64,000 nt of DNA from Jejuia sp043557195 (GTDB lineage Bacteria; Bacteroidota; Bacteroidia; Flavobacteriales; Flavobacteriaceae), in NCBI GenBank assembly GCA_043557195.1, contig CP121314.1, positions 992,001 to 1,056,000 on the forward strand. Reading direction: 5' to 3'. The notes under the pieces were generated by a model. That model searched no databases, was not told where the DNA came from, and saw only the letters and a list, made by a program, of their open reading frames with translations. Shown piece after piece: positions 46,101 to 53,969 of this stretch; positions within the stretch are counted from its first letter, which is position 1, and the number at the start of each line of letters is the position of its first letter. Position numbers and translations under genes: made by a program.

Positions 46101-46477
46101 AAGAAGATGAAATTGGCACCATTATAGCACAACAATACGATTTAATACTGAACGGTTATGAAATTGGTGGCGGCTCTGTACGTGCACATAAACCTGAGAT
46201 TTTAGAAGCTACATACAAAAACATGGGCTACAATAAAGCCGAAATGATGAAAAGTGTTGGCACCATGTATAACGCATTTCATTATGGTGCACCACCACAT
46301 GGCGGTATCGCTTGGGGCGTTGACCGTTTGATGATGATTTTAGAGAAAAAAGCATCTATTAGAGAAGTCATGGCATTCCCAAAAACCGGAACCAGTGAAG
46401 ACTTATTATTTGGTTCTCCTTCTCCACTGTCTGATAGAAAAGTTGAGGAGATGAATGTGAAGGTGATTAAGAAGTAA
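43142..46477 (+). CDS. gatB/aspS: Bifunctional GatB amidotransferase subunit / aspartyl-tRNA synthetase
   Basis: 1111 residues. Residues 1 to about 485 are GatB: ELVIGLETHVRLNTKTKLF, CSVCTGQMGVLP, DRKHYEYPDNPKNIQITQ, and the C-terminal YqeY-like tail NQGKAGILVGKVIGIIGKGASGK. A polar linker (about 490-512) joins a complete bacterial AspRS (about 513-1111): OB fold (VTLAGWVASVRDHGELMFIDLRD), motif 2 (FQIARCFRDEDSRGDRQPEF), GAD insert, motif 3 (GGIAWGVDRLMMILE). The fusion would pass Asp-tRNA(Asn) from the synthetase to the transamidase. The same fusion is annotated in flavobacteria, so it is known but unusual. Confidence 0.95.
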   Translation: MELEQLNEQLKKHELELVIGLETHVRLNTKTKLFCSCANEETETPNHNICSVCTGQMGVLPAINKEAITKAIYFGKAVKSTFENDIISWDRKHYEYPDNPKNIQITQFHNPIIPDGQVSCFRNDGSQFTVNLTQVHIEEDAAKLMHEKKVSLVDFNKAGVPLIEIVTEPCIRHIEDASIYAQYVQRIVENLGISEANLEKGEFKSDVSVSLRKKRDYTLNPRTEIKNLNSFKFMIEALKEEVEKQLNYYLEHKEFRPDQTTVLFDADLKQTKTMRKKEFEADYRFISEPDLPFVKIKDVVESIDVDISTLPFAVESILIKGGVLPQDAKFFTADPVRSKTFMAINEVIKDPSFVAKTLVNNIDAEAYGDIHRIDHLIEIFQLFKEEKITSVLVQNAITSYLKDRSFDYNKYFEDNTISESQIEDAIAKVISENSAIANDIKGGNQGKAGILVGKVIGIIGKGASGKVIRERILAQLASDAAASLKTEANHKQASKTNVINQTSEEEKLPEVPLVIKEQYRTHKVSQLNEASISEKVTLAGWVASVRDHGELMFIDLRDSSHEIFQVRLSRESFPNLDELVKLKPESVITVTGEIVQRKADDYNPSLRTGTIELETSELDILNLSKTLPFEIKRAHKSNETVRFQYKYLDHRNDDVRRAIVNRHKVIKLMRDLLDEQEFLEVETPILTAGTDEGAREFIVPTRKKAGSFYTLPQAPQQFKQILMVSGYEKYFQIARCFRDEDSRGDRQPEFTQLDIEIAYASMQDIIDLNTNMFNAIVTKIYGKKWILHPFEVLTYKEAMDYYGCDRPDLRFGLKLQDITDIVKDTTFQVFSKPIDEGGIVKCIRVSAEEQGKKRLSKGQIEKLTGIAQSNGLGGLAYIIVNENDLQSPIIKFLGEDIAKNIIKTTNAQVGDIVFFSAADYDTANKALDAVRQELGAMLKLINPKELRPAWVVDFPMFEKTDEGNWTFTHNPFSMPVVYDIEKHINGKEDEIGTIIAQQYDLILNGYEIGGGSVRAHKPEILEATYKNMGYNKAEMMKSVGTMYNAFHYGAPPHGGIAWGVDRLMMILEKKASIREVMAFPKTGTSEDLLFGSPSPLSDRKVEEMNVKVIKK

Positions 46478-46498
46478 ATTAATTTATACATTAAAAAT

Positions 46499-46528
46499 AA
46501 AGCCCTGGAGAAATCTGGGGCTTTTCAT
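46499..46528 (+). terminator. Terminator of the gatA operon
   Basis: AAAGCCC (46499-46505) / GGGCTTT (46518-46524) with an interior loop, then T-rich sequence; 21 bases after the gatB/aspS stop. Confidence 0.7.
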
Positions 46529-46679
46529 TTTTATCAATAATTAATTTATGTGCCCTTCAAAAATTATCTGAAAATCCTTAAATTGTAATAATATTTTTAC
46601 TGATTACTTACTTGTTTTTAAATTTAGTTTTAAAAAAGTCAATCATCATTATTTTAATTGTTTATAACTTATAGTTGAT

Positions 46680-49600
46680 ATGAAAAGTTCTTACAAGAAT
46701 ATAAAAGCTAATATGTTTTTCTCTGGACGAGAAGAAGAAATAAGTTATGTCATAGAATCAATTAAAAATGATGATCTAGGGCAGCCTCAAATTATAGCTT
46801 ATCAAGGCATTGGTGGATTAGGAAAAACTAGATTATGTCTAAAAATACAAGAGGTTATAAAAGAAAAACATAAGAATATTATATCTGGTTATTGTTCAAT
46901 GGAAAACAGCCAAAGTATATTTGCGGAAGATGTATTGTTCCAACTCAAAAAAACTTTAACAAAAAAAACATCTATTGACTTTGTCTCTTTTGATTTGGGT
47001 TATCTTATTTATATGGGGCTAAAGTATCCAGGAAAGCCGATAGTAGAATTTTCAAACCTTTTTGATAAGAACAATGATATTATCTCTGAGTTTGTTTCAA
47101 ATCTGGAACTTTTTGGAGAAATTGTACCGGGTGGTGCAATACTTCCAAAAATTGTGAAATGGGTTAATTCTAAACTAAAAATAAGAAATGCTGTAAGAAC
47201 GAGGACTAATCTAAAACAATTTTTAGCAATTAAACCTCATGATTTATACCCTCAAACAGTCTTAGATTTCTTACCAATGCTATTTGCTGATGATCTGAAT
47301 TATTATATAAATTCAAACCCACAGAACACCGTAGCAATTTTTATAGACGAATATGAATCAGTATCTCTTGGCAGAGGACAAATTGCAAGACAATTATCTG
47401 AAATAGATTTAGTGCTTTTCAAAATAGCAGAGTTATCTCCATCCGCAAAATGGATAGTTTTCTCTAGAGAACCTTTTGAATGGCTTGATAAAAAGAGCTG
47501 GGGGGAAAATTTGTTTCAGGGACAACAATTATTTTTACAGGGATTGACAAGAGATAATGCTGAATCAATCTTAATTGAAGAACCAATTCCCGAACTTAAA
47601 ATTAGAGAGGCAATCATAAAAAACTCCACCAACTTACAAACGCTAAGAATTCATCCTTTTTTAGTAGAACTGCATATTAAGAATTATCAGATAATCAAGA
47701 CATTTTATAAGCGCAAACCAGAAACTCAAGACTTCATCCTATCATCATCATCTTTTTCTGAAATGCGAAATGCCCTAATGGAAAGGTTTCTCAGAAATTT
47801 AAATGATAGCGTCTATCAAATAATTAGACCCCTAGCAATTCCAGAATCTTTTGATTATGAATTATTCAGTAGTTTCTTCACGACTATTAAAGATTTAGCT
47901 TTATGGAATGATATCATAAATCTTAATTTTGTTAATTCAAATAATGATGTTTTTCACATTAATGGAATTTATCGTGAAGCCATTATTGCTACTTTTACAA
48001 TAAAGGAAAAAAATGATTTAAACCAAAAATTCCTTGAGTACTTTCATAAAAAGGCTTTTGATTGGCAGAATGTAAATGAAATTGACCAGAAAAACTGCAT
48101 CAATTTTGTTAAAGCAACTTATCATTTAGTCTCCATTGAAAACAGCAATATTTATGATTGGTGGCAAAAACACGCTAAATACTTCTCTGTAAAATCTTAT
48201 TATCATACTCTAATTTCCGTTCTAGAATTATTACTTAGTGCTTCAAATAAATGGAAAAGTTCTCCAGTGGTAAGATTATATTATCTAAATTCTTTAGCAC
48301 ATTTTTATTCTCTAGTTGACAACATCGAAGTTGCTAAAAAATGTCTCCAAGATGGTCTCGAAATATATGAAAACAATAAAAATACAGAAGGTTTAGAAAA
48401 TTTTTTTATAGAAAATATGATTCAATATAGCTCAATATGCATAAGTGAAGGAAACACTCTAATTGCCGCTAAACAACTTGAATCTGTTATGTCATTGTTT
48501 GTTGACCTAGATGAATTCAAAGAAAACAAACCTTCTTTACATCGAAATTACCTATTCCAAATGGGACAACTGGAGAAGACTCGTGGAAATTATTTTGATG
48601 CATATAAACTTATTAATAAGGCTCATAACTTATTAAGGAATTTTGATGATTTAAGTTTAGAATCTTATTTAAGCTCGATTTTTGCCTTAGGACAAGTTTC
48701 AGAAAGCCTCGGGAGATTTACTGAAGCTGAAGCAATATTCTGGAATTGTTTGAAATTCTATAATACTTATTACAAAAAAATGCACAGAAATGCATGGGTA
48801 GTCCAACATGATTTGGCCTCATTATTGTTTAAGCAAAAAAGATATAAGGAAGCTTACCGACTTGCTAAGAACCTAAAATCTAAATCAATAGAAGTAATCT
48901 CACTAAAAGATCATAGATGGCTAATTTTAGGACACTATCTAGAAAATAAAATCGCTCTGCATTTATACCCTTCAAAAAACAGAGAAACTAACTTTATCAA
49001 TTACATAAAGGCAATTAACCAAAATTTTGGGTCTACTCATATTTGGTCGATAGTTAGATCAATTGATTTATCTAGTTATTATATATCGAACAATAGATAT
49101 GAAGAAGCCTCTAACCTCTTGTATGATTTATTGAATATTGTTGAAAGCTCAGATCAATACGGAAAAGATACTGAAGGTCGAATAAAAAATAAATTAGGTT
49201 ATGTAATGATTGAAATGAAAGATTTTGCAGTAGCTGCAAATTTACTAACAAGTGCAGAAAAACTAATCTCTTCATCAAAGGGTCCTGATTTTTACGCACT
49301 GATTGATTGTCTTGAGGCGCAAATCAAATTAGCTCATGAGCTAAATTCAATATCAGAAATTGAAGTTTTAGAAAAGAGAATTGCTGATATTGTTTCCTCT
49401 AATCAATATGATATTTCAGGCTATAAAAACATTAAATGGAAAAGTATAAAAGATCAAAATGTTTTTAGTCTTTTTTTATCTAAAATAGTCACTCCTCCAT
49501 TAGAACTTTCAGATATTGATATCCAAGAAATCTTAACAATGAAAATAAATGACATATTCTTAAATGAAGTAGTTTTAGTAAAATATATTTTTAATCAAGA

Positions 49601-50129
49601 CAATTTAACTTACAACAAATTAGGTGTTTATGTAAAAGATGAATTTCTATTAATTGATGGTCAGTCATCTACAATAGCGGAAGTATTAAAGTATGCAGAA
49701 CTTAATTTGAATAAAGAAAATGTAGACCAATATCTTTGGTTTTTTTGTGAACTTTTATCAGGTGAATTATCAAATAAATTTAATATAATAGAAGATTTTC
49801 AATCCATAAAATGGAGATATAACGCAAATGAAAACATCAAAAAAGAGGTGGAAAAATCAATTCAAAAAGTTAGATTGATCGATTTTATTAGCTATGATGA
49901 GTTCAAAAAACAATATAAAGAAAACATAAAAATTCAAAATGAAATCACAAATATTTATATTATTGAAGCCACACTTCTCTACGAGACTCAATTCGCCATA
50001 GTAACCTTTGCTGTCTCCGAAAAAGGAAGTGTTAATATGATTGATAATAATATTCTATTTAAAGACTTATTAGTTACTAATAGTTACAGAAGAGCTGATG
50101 ATGATATAGAATTAGATGCTATGGAGTAA
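46680..50129 (+). CDS. Large STAND-type NTPase with TPR repeats (orphan)
   Basis: 1149 residues, no signal peptide. The NTPase starts at once: FFSGREEEISYVIE (13-26), Walker A YQGIGGLGKTR (41-51), Walker B TVAIFIDEYESV (about 217-228), and WIVFSREP (about 257-264) like the sensor-1 region of STAND ATPases. A winged-helix-like part follows (about 370-450), then helical TPR-like repeats (about 500-880; for example YFDAYKLINKAHNLL, RFTEAEAIFWNCLKFYN, RYEEASNLLYDLLNIVE). The C-terminal 220 residues form a separate unrecognised domain (LGVYVKDEFLLIDGQSS, TLLYETQFAIVTFAVSEKGSV). STAND NTPases often work in phage defence or signalling. No partner gene is evident. Confidence 0.8.
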   Translation: MKSSYKNIKANMFFSGREEEISYVIESIKNDDLGQPQIIAYQGIGGLGKTRLCLKIQEVIKEKHKNIISGYCSMENSQSIFAEDVLFQLKKTLTKKTSIDFVSFDLGYLIYMGLKYPGKPIVEFSNLFDKNNDIISEFVSNLELFGEIVPGGAILPKIVKWVNSKLKIRNAVRTRTNLKQFLAIKPHDLYPQTVLDFLPMLFADDLNYYINSNPQNTVAIFIDEYESVSLGRGQIARQLSEIDLVLFKIAELSPSAKWIVFSREPFEWLDKKSWGENLFQGQQLFLQGLTRDNAESILIEEPIPELKIREAIIKNSTNLQTLRIHPFLVELHIKNYQIIKTFYKRKPETQDFILSSSSFSEMRNALMERFLRNLNDSVYQIIRPLAIPESFDYELFSSFFTTIKDLALWNDIINLNFVNSNNDVFHINGIYREAIIATFTIKEKNDLNQKFLEYFHKKAFDWQNVNEIDQKNCINFVKATYHLVSIENSNIYDWWQKHAKYFSVKSYYHTLISVLELLLSASNKWKSSPVVRLYYLNSLAHFYSLVDNIEVAKKCLQDGLEIYENNKNTEGLENFFIENMIQYSSICISEGNTLIAAKQLESVMSLFVDLDEFKENKPSLHRNYLFQMGQLEKTRGNYFDAYKLINKAHNLLRNFDDLSLESYLSSIFALGQVSESLGRFTEAEAIFWNCLKFYNTYYKKMHRNAWVVQHDLASLLFKQKRYKEAYRLAKNLKSKSIEVISLKDHRWLILGHYLENKIALHLYPSKNRETNFINYIKAINQNFGSTHIWSIVRSIDLSSYYISNNRYEEASNLLYDLLNIVESSDQYGKDTEGRIKNKLGYVMIEMKDFAVAANLLTSAEKLISSSKGPDFYALIDCLEAQIKLAHELNSISEIEVLEKRIADIVSSNQYDISGYKNIKWKSIKDQNVFSLFLSKIVTPPLELSDIDIQEILTMKINDIFLNEVVLVKYIFNQDNLTYNKLGVYVKDEFLLIDGQSSTIAEVLKYAELNLNKENVDQYLWFFCELLSGELSNKFNIIEDFQSIKWRYNANENIKKEVEKSIQKVRLIDFISYDEFKKQYKENIKIQNEITNIYIIEATLLYETQFAIVTFAVSEKGSVNMIDNNILFKDLLVTNSYRRADDDIELDAME

Positions 50130-50165
50130 TTTGAAATTTCAAAATTGAAAGAAATTATTCATTTT

Positions 50166-50675
50166 ATGAAAAAAATTATTTTAGTGCTGTCTTTTATTTC
50201 ATTGGCTCAAAGCCAAACCAAATTCACATTTACTGAAAATGGTTTTGAACCAGAATATACTGTTTCTAATATTGACAGTTTTTCTAAAACTGTTTTGTAC
50301 AATAAAACCCTAAGTTGGATTAAAAAAAGTTTTAAGAATCCTGAAAGGGTTATTGATACCAAAATTGAAAATGAAGTTATACAGTTTACCAGCATTAAAG
50401 AAAATGCCATTAATGTAGACAAACGTTATTTCCATATGAAATACACCATTAAAATCAGCTTTGAAAACGGACAATATAGGTTTGAACCTCTATCTATCAA
50501 AACTAAAGCCAATAGCAAATACGATATGGGTTGGAAGGAGGTTAACCTTAAAAATGGTTCTAAATATTTTAAGAGAGGAAAAGCGATTAAACAAACAAAA
50601 TCTTATGTGAAGGTTATTTCTGAAGTTTTAAATGAACTTAATAGCAGTTTGTATGGTTATTTGACGTCACATTAA
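50166..50675 (+). CDS. Exported DUF4468-like protein
   Basis: 169 residues from the ATG at 50166; the TTG at 50145 would put seven extra residues before the signal peptide (KKIILVLSFISLAQSQ). The body is beta-rich with paired aromatic/basic strands (FHMKYTIKISFENGQYRFEP) as in the DUF4468 group of Bacteroidota periplasmic proteins; I am only fairly sure of the family. It follows the STAND gene after a 36-base gap, but no functional link is evident. Confidence 0.62.
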   Translation: MKKIILVLSFISLAQSQTKFTFTENGFEPEYTVSNIDSFSKTVLYNKTLSWIKKSFKNPERVIDTKIENEVIQFTSIKENAINVDKRYFHMKYTIKISFENGQYRFEPLSIKTKANSKYDMGWKEVNLKNGSKYFKRGKAIKQTKSYVKVISEVLNELNSSLYGYLTSH

Positions 50676-50713
50676 ATTTCGTTAGTTTGAGTGGCGCACT
50701 GTGAGTAGGCTGT

Positions 50714-50759
50714 GCTTCTCGATATGATTCCTATTTTAATCGGAATCACTCGAAGTGAC
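50714..50759 (-). repeat. Dispersed hairpin repeat family II, copy 2
   Basis: On the minus strand GTCACTTCGAGTGATTCCGATT, AAAATAGGAATCATATCGAGAAGC. This pairs closely with the copy at 4949-4994 and has its own stem GATTCC / GGAATC. Confidence 0.6.
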
Positions 50760-50762
50760 ATG

Positions 50763-51104
50763 CTACTTTAGATCTTTTTTTTCTAAACCCTCAGACATAT
50801 AATACAACCGTTTTAAACTGCGCTTTAAGGTTGTAAATCGATAAATGCCTATAATGAAAAACAAAGCACTAAACACTAAAGATACAAGTGCTAAATATTT
50901 AAAATTAGGAAATTCCTTTAACTGAAAAAACGCAATGCTACCTATTAATAAATACAAAGAAGATCTGATGTAAGACAATAGTGTTCTTTCGTTTGCTAAA
51001 CGTGTGCGCTCTATTGCTAGATAGTCTCTTAGGATAACTTTTTCGTCTGGTTTAAAATCTCTGCTAAACTTCAAAACCTTGTGTTTTATTTGGTTTATCA
51101 TCAA
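50763..51104 (-). CDS. DUF202 family small membrane protein
   Basis: 113 residues. The DUF202 signature YLAIERTRLANERTLLSYIR precedes two or so membrane segments (SSLYLLIGSIAFFQL, LALVSLVFSALFFIIGIYRF). Function of the family is not known. Two Met codons at the start (MMIN) leave a one-residue doubt. It is a single gene next to a family II repeat. Confidence 0.88.
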   Translation of the reverse strand: MMINQIKHKVLKFSRDFKPDEKVILRDYLAIERTRLANERTLLSYIRSSLYLLIGSIAFFQLKEFPNFKYLALVSLVFSALFFIIGIYRFTTLKRSLKRLYYMSEGLEKKDLK

Positions 51105-51210
51105 ATGTACTACAAATTATGTGGTTTTATATTTTGTTTCGTCCTTTAAATAAAACTAAATCTTACCGACATTTGGTGAACTTAGTTTAAGCCTAAAAAT
51201 TAACTAGTAC

Positions 51211-51305
51211 GCCCGCGTTAGGGATTGAGCGATTGTTGGAGCTCCTCGCAGAGAGCGACTCGCGAAAGCCCGACCTGACCTTAGGAAGGTAACTCCCAAA
51301 TTATT
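51211..51305 (+). repeat. Dispersed intergenic repeat family I, copy B
   Basis: GCCCGCGTTAGGGATTGAGC, variable core, AAAGCCCGACCTGACCTTAG, GAAGGTAACTCCCAAATTATT. Matches copies A and C block for block, with the closing AACGCCC decayed to AACTCCC. Confidence 0.7.
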
Positions 51306-51370
51306 GCATCGCTCTGTAAACTTTAACAAAGCTTAACGACTTTTATCAAAACTTTAAGGATATTCCGCCT

Positions 51371-51378
51371 TAAATTTG
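51371..51378 (+). promoter_or_regulatory. -7 element TAAATTTG of the second DUF2911 gene
   Basis: Matches TAnnTTTG, 27 bases before the start codon. Confidence 0.45.
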
Positions 51379-51405
51379 AAAAAATCAAAATCTTAAAAAT
51401 TCATT

Positions 51406-51951
51406 ATGAAAAAATCAACATTGCTTTCTGCTATTGCTTTTGCATTTGTATTATTATTAAGTACGAATGTTAACGCACAAAAATTTTCGAAATTAGATAA
51501 AAGTCCGATGGATGCTGCTGCTTTTCCTAGAGACTATAAAGTATCGGATAAATTAATAAAAATAGTATATAGCAGACCTCAACTAAAGGGGAGAGCGGTT
51601 TCGAAATTAGCACCAAACGGAAAAGTATGGAGAACTGGAGCTAACGAAGCAGCTGAATTAACACTCTATACGGATATGAAATTGGGGGATACAAAAATAG
51701 AAGCTGGATCGTATTCATTTTACGTGATTCCTGGAGACGATGAGTGGACTGCTGTTATAAGTACAGATTTAAACGTTTGGGGGTCTTATTTTTATGATGA
51801 AAAGAATGATGTGGCACGTTTAGCAGTTCCTGTAAAATCTGTAGAGGAGTTTGTTGAAGCGTTTTCTATTACTTTTAGTGAAGCTGACAATGGTGTACAC
51901 ATGCACTTAGGCTGGGGCAACACTAGAATTGCTGTTCCTTTTACCAAATAA
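51406..51951 (+). CDS. Exported DUF2911 domain protein
   Basis: 181 residues with a signal peptide (LLSAIAFAFVLLLSTNVNAQ). The body has IVYSRPQLKGRAVSKLAP, GKVWRTGANEAAELTLYTD, IEAGSYSFYVIPGDDEWT and a final LGWGNTRIAVPF, which define DUF2911. It differs from the paralogue at 5232 in having a cleavable signal rather than a membrane anchor. Function of the family is unknown. Confidence 0.88.
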   Translation: MKKSTLLSAIAFAFVLLLSTNVNAQKFSKLDKSPMDAAAFPRDYKVSDKLIKIVYSRPQLKGRAVSKLAPNGKVWRTGANEAAELTLYTDMKLGDTKIEAGSYSFYVIPGDDEWTAVISTDLNVWGSYFYDEKNDVARLAVPVKSVEEFVEAFSITFSEADNGVHMHLGWGNTRIAVPFTK

Positions 51952-51970
51952 ACAACATATTTATTTATAA

Positions 51971-52000
51971 AAAAAGCCCTGAAATATCAGGGCTTTTTTT
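51971..52000. terminator. Bidirectional terminator between DUF2911 and queE
   Basis: AAAAAGCCCTGA (51971-51982) / TCAGGGCTTTTT (51987-51998), perfect 12-base stem, A/T tracts on both sides, placed between two convergent genes. Confidence 0.8.
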
Positions 52001-52628
52001 ATGGTATATTTAAGTACTTGTGTGTTTGCAAAGAAACTTTCCATTTAGGGTTTGCCATTACATAATCTACTATTTCTGGCACCACTTTTTCACGTTTACT
52101 CCATTCTGGTTGTAGATATAAAATACACTTGTCATTAACTTTAGCTGCTTGTTCTTCAGCAAAGCGAAAATCATCTTTGTTATATACAATTACCTTTAAC
52201 TCATCAGCTTTATCATACACTTCTTGTGTTGGTAATTTCATTTTTTTAGGTGATAAACAAATCCAGTCCCAAGTTCCTGTTAACTTATAAGCACCAGAGG
52301 TTTCAATATGTGTTTGCAATCCTTCTGCTTTAAGCTGAGAGGTTAGTTCTGTCATGTCCCATGTTAATGGCTCACCTCCCGTTACAACAATAGTATCGCT
52401 ATATTTTTTTGCGTTTTCTACTATTTTAGAGGTATCAGTTGGTGGGTGCAAATCGGCATTCCAACTTTCTTTAACATCACACCAATGGCAACCCACATCA
52501 CAACCTCCAATTCGGATAAAATATGCTGCGGTGCCTTTATGGTAGCCTTCTCCTTGTATGGTGTAAAACTCTTCCATTAAGGGTAGCATTTCGCCTTTAG
52601 CAACTAATTGTTGTATCTCTTTTTTCAT
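51999..52628 (-). CDS. queE: 7-carboxy-7-deazaguanine synthase QueE
   Basis: About 209 residues from the ATG at 52628. Radical SAM enzyme: GGCDVGCHWCDVKESW holds the CxxxCxxC cluster ligands and FYTIQGEGYHKG is the QueE signature. It makes the 7-carboxy-7-deazaguanine precursor of queuosine. A longer start at 52652 exists, but the -7 box TATCTTTG (52636-52643) lies downstream of it, so the shorter form is preferred. The transcript would be almost leaderless. No other queuosine genes are in the window. Confidence 0.93.
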   Translation of the reverse strand: MKKEIQQLVAKGEMLPLMEEFYTIQGEGYHKGTAAYFIRIGGCDVGCHWCDVKESWNADLHPPTDTSKIVENAKKYSDTIVVTGGEPLTWDMTELTSQLKAEGLQTHIETSGAYKLTGTWDWICLSPKKMKLPTQEVYDKADELKVIVYNKDDFRFAEEQAAKVNDKCILYLQPEWSKREKVVPEIVDYVMANPKWKVSLQTHKYLNIP

Positions 52629-52635
52629 AAGTCCG

Positions 52636-52643
52636 CAAAGATA
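52636..52643 (-). promoter_or_regulatory. -7 element TATCTTTG close to the queE start codon
   Basis: Minus-strand TATCTTTG, seven bases before the ATG at 52628; excludes the upstream start at 52652. Confidence 0.55.
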
Positions 52644-52740
52644 CAAATTCATATTCTATGATAATATTTGGTATTTCATCGTATTTTTTTATCTTTACAT
52701 CGATAAAACAAGTAAATTGCTAGCTCTCTAAGCCCTAAGA

Positions 52741-53469
52741 ATGAATAAAATAGCCTATACGCTGTTAATATTTCTTATTATCAGCCTCTCAAGTTATGCA
52801 CAGGTTGGCATTGGTACGACCAATCCTGATGATTCCTCTATTTTAGATATAGAATCTACCGATAAAGGTATACTCATTCCAAGATTAACCACGGCACAAA
52901 TTAATGCTATTGTAGACCCTGCAAATGGATTAATGGTGTATAATACTGATATTGGTGAATTTCAGTTTAATAATGGTACTATGGCAATACCCGATTGGAG
53001 TAAAATATCTCACCCATCTTCGGTAAAATACAGTAATACTGATACTGCCACAAATATTAATAATAATGGGGCTTATGCTAATGTGCCTATTTTTGGTAAT
53101 TTAGAATGGAATGACGATACAACCTTATATACAGTAGCAGGAAATACGTTAACCATTAATACTGCAGGCCGTTATAAAATTACAGTAAACATAGCTTACC
53201 AAGTGCCCACGATTGGCGGAAATACCGACCAAAGGGTTTCAGTTGAGGCTCAAATAGCCATTAATGGCACACCTACTGGAACTATTGGTAACACGGGCTA
53301 TGTAAGGCACAACTCTGGACATATTGAGGCGTCTTTACATATAACTGAAGTTTTCAACATTACTGCGGGACAAACCATAAGCGTACAAACAATTAGAGGT
53401 GGAAATTCTGCCCCAGCGGTTTTTAGAAGTGCAGGCACTTCAAACATATATGTTGAAAGAATTAAATAA
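52741..53469 (+). CDS. Secreted C1q/TNF-like jelly-roll protein
   Basis: 242 residues, signal peptide (IAYTLLIFLIISLSSYAQ). The start of the mature part, VGIGTTNPDDSSILDIEST and KGILIPRLT, is a hallmark of flavobacterial surface or tail-fibre-like proteins. The C-terminal part (about 105-242) has the FNTxGxYKITVNIAYQ-type strands and NITAGQTISVQT of C1q/TNF-like domains. Likely secreted or surface-bound, trimeric. No sorting domain is seen. Function unknown. Confidence 0.7.
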   Translation: MNKIAYTLLIFLIISLSSYAQVGIGTTNPDDSSILDIESTDKGILIPRLTTAQINAIVDPANGLMVYNTDIGEFQFNNGTMAIPDWSKISHPSSVKYSNTDTATNINNNGAYANVPIFGNLEWNDDTTLYTVAGNTLTINTAGRYKITVNIAYQVPTIGGNTDQRVSVEAQIAINGTPTGTIGNTGYVRHNSGHIEASLHITEVFNITAGQTISVQTIRGGNSAPAVFRSAGTSNIYVERIK

Positions 53470-53470
53470 A

Positions 53471-53917
53471 CTACTTCGCTGCAATAACGTCAATTTCTAT
53501 ACTAGCATTAGCAGCTAAGTTTTGAGCAGCAAACGTGGTTCTAGCAGGTTTCTTGGTGAAATATTGCGTATAAACCTTATTAAAAGCTTTAAAGTCTTCG
53601 ATACTGTTTAATATAACTGTACACTTTACCACATTATCCAATTCTAAATTATGATGTTTCAGTACAGCCTGGATATTTTCTATGGCTTGTTTGGTTTCTG
53701 CTGTAATGCCACCCTCTACCAAGGTTCCTAGTTTATGATCTTTACCTATTTGTCCTGCTAAAAACAAAAAATCATTGGTCTCAACGGCGTCACTAAACGG
53801 TATAATTTGTCTATTAGGTTCGTGAGATTTATGAAACTCTATCTTATTTTTAGACGTTTCACAAGACACTAAAAAAAATGGTAGAATTAATATTAGCACT
53901 ATAGTCTCTTTTGACAT
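53471..53917 (-). CDS. RidA-family lipoprotein
   Basis: 148 residues. The signal LILPFFLVSCETSK contains a lipobox with lipidated Cys near 19. The rest is a RidA/YjgF/UK114 domain (FSDAVETNDFLFLAGQIGKD, TKQAIENIQAVLKHH, KPARTTFAAQNL, ASIEIDVIAAK). RidA normally hydrolyses reactive enamine/imine intermediates in the cytoplasm; this one would sit in the envelope. The conserved Arg (in PARTTF) is present. It stops two bases from the convergent C1q-like gene. Confidence 0.85.
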   Translation of the reverse strand: MSKETIVLILILPFFLVSCETSKNKIEFHKSHEPNRQIIPFSDAVETNDFLFLAGQIGKDHKLGTLVEGGITAETKQAIENIQAVLKHHNLELDNVVKCTVILNSIEDFKAFNKVYTQYFTKKPARTTFAAQNLAANASIEIDVIAAK

Positions 53918-53969
53918 AATAATGGATTTTCTAGTTGATTAAAATTACACTATTTTTATCAAAACTTTG

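Larger units (their letters stand above)
51105..51405. other. Intergenic region with repeat family I and DUF2911 promoter
   Basis: 301 bases: copy B of repeat family I (51211-51305), then a -7 box TAAATTTG (51371-51378) for the DUF2911 gene. No gene seen. Confidence 0.6.

Noticed and set aside
43142..46477. Idea that the GatB-AspS fusion is a sequencing or assembly artefact
   Set aside because: Both halves are complete, in frame and joined by a normal polar linker, and the same fusion is known in flavobacteria.
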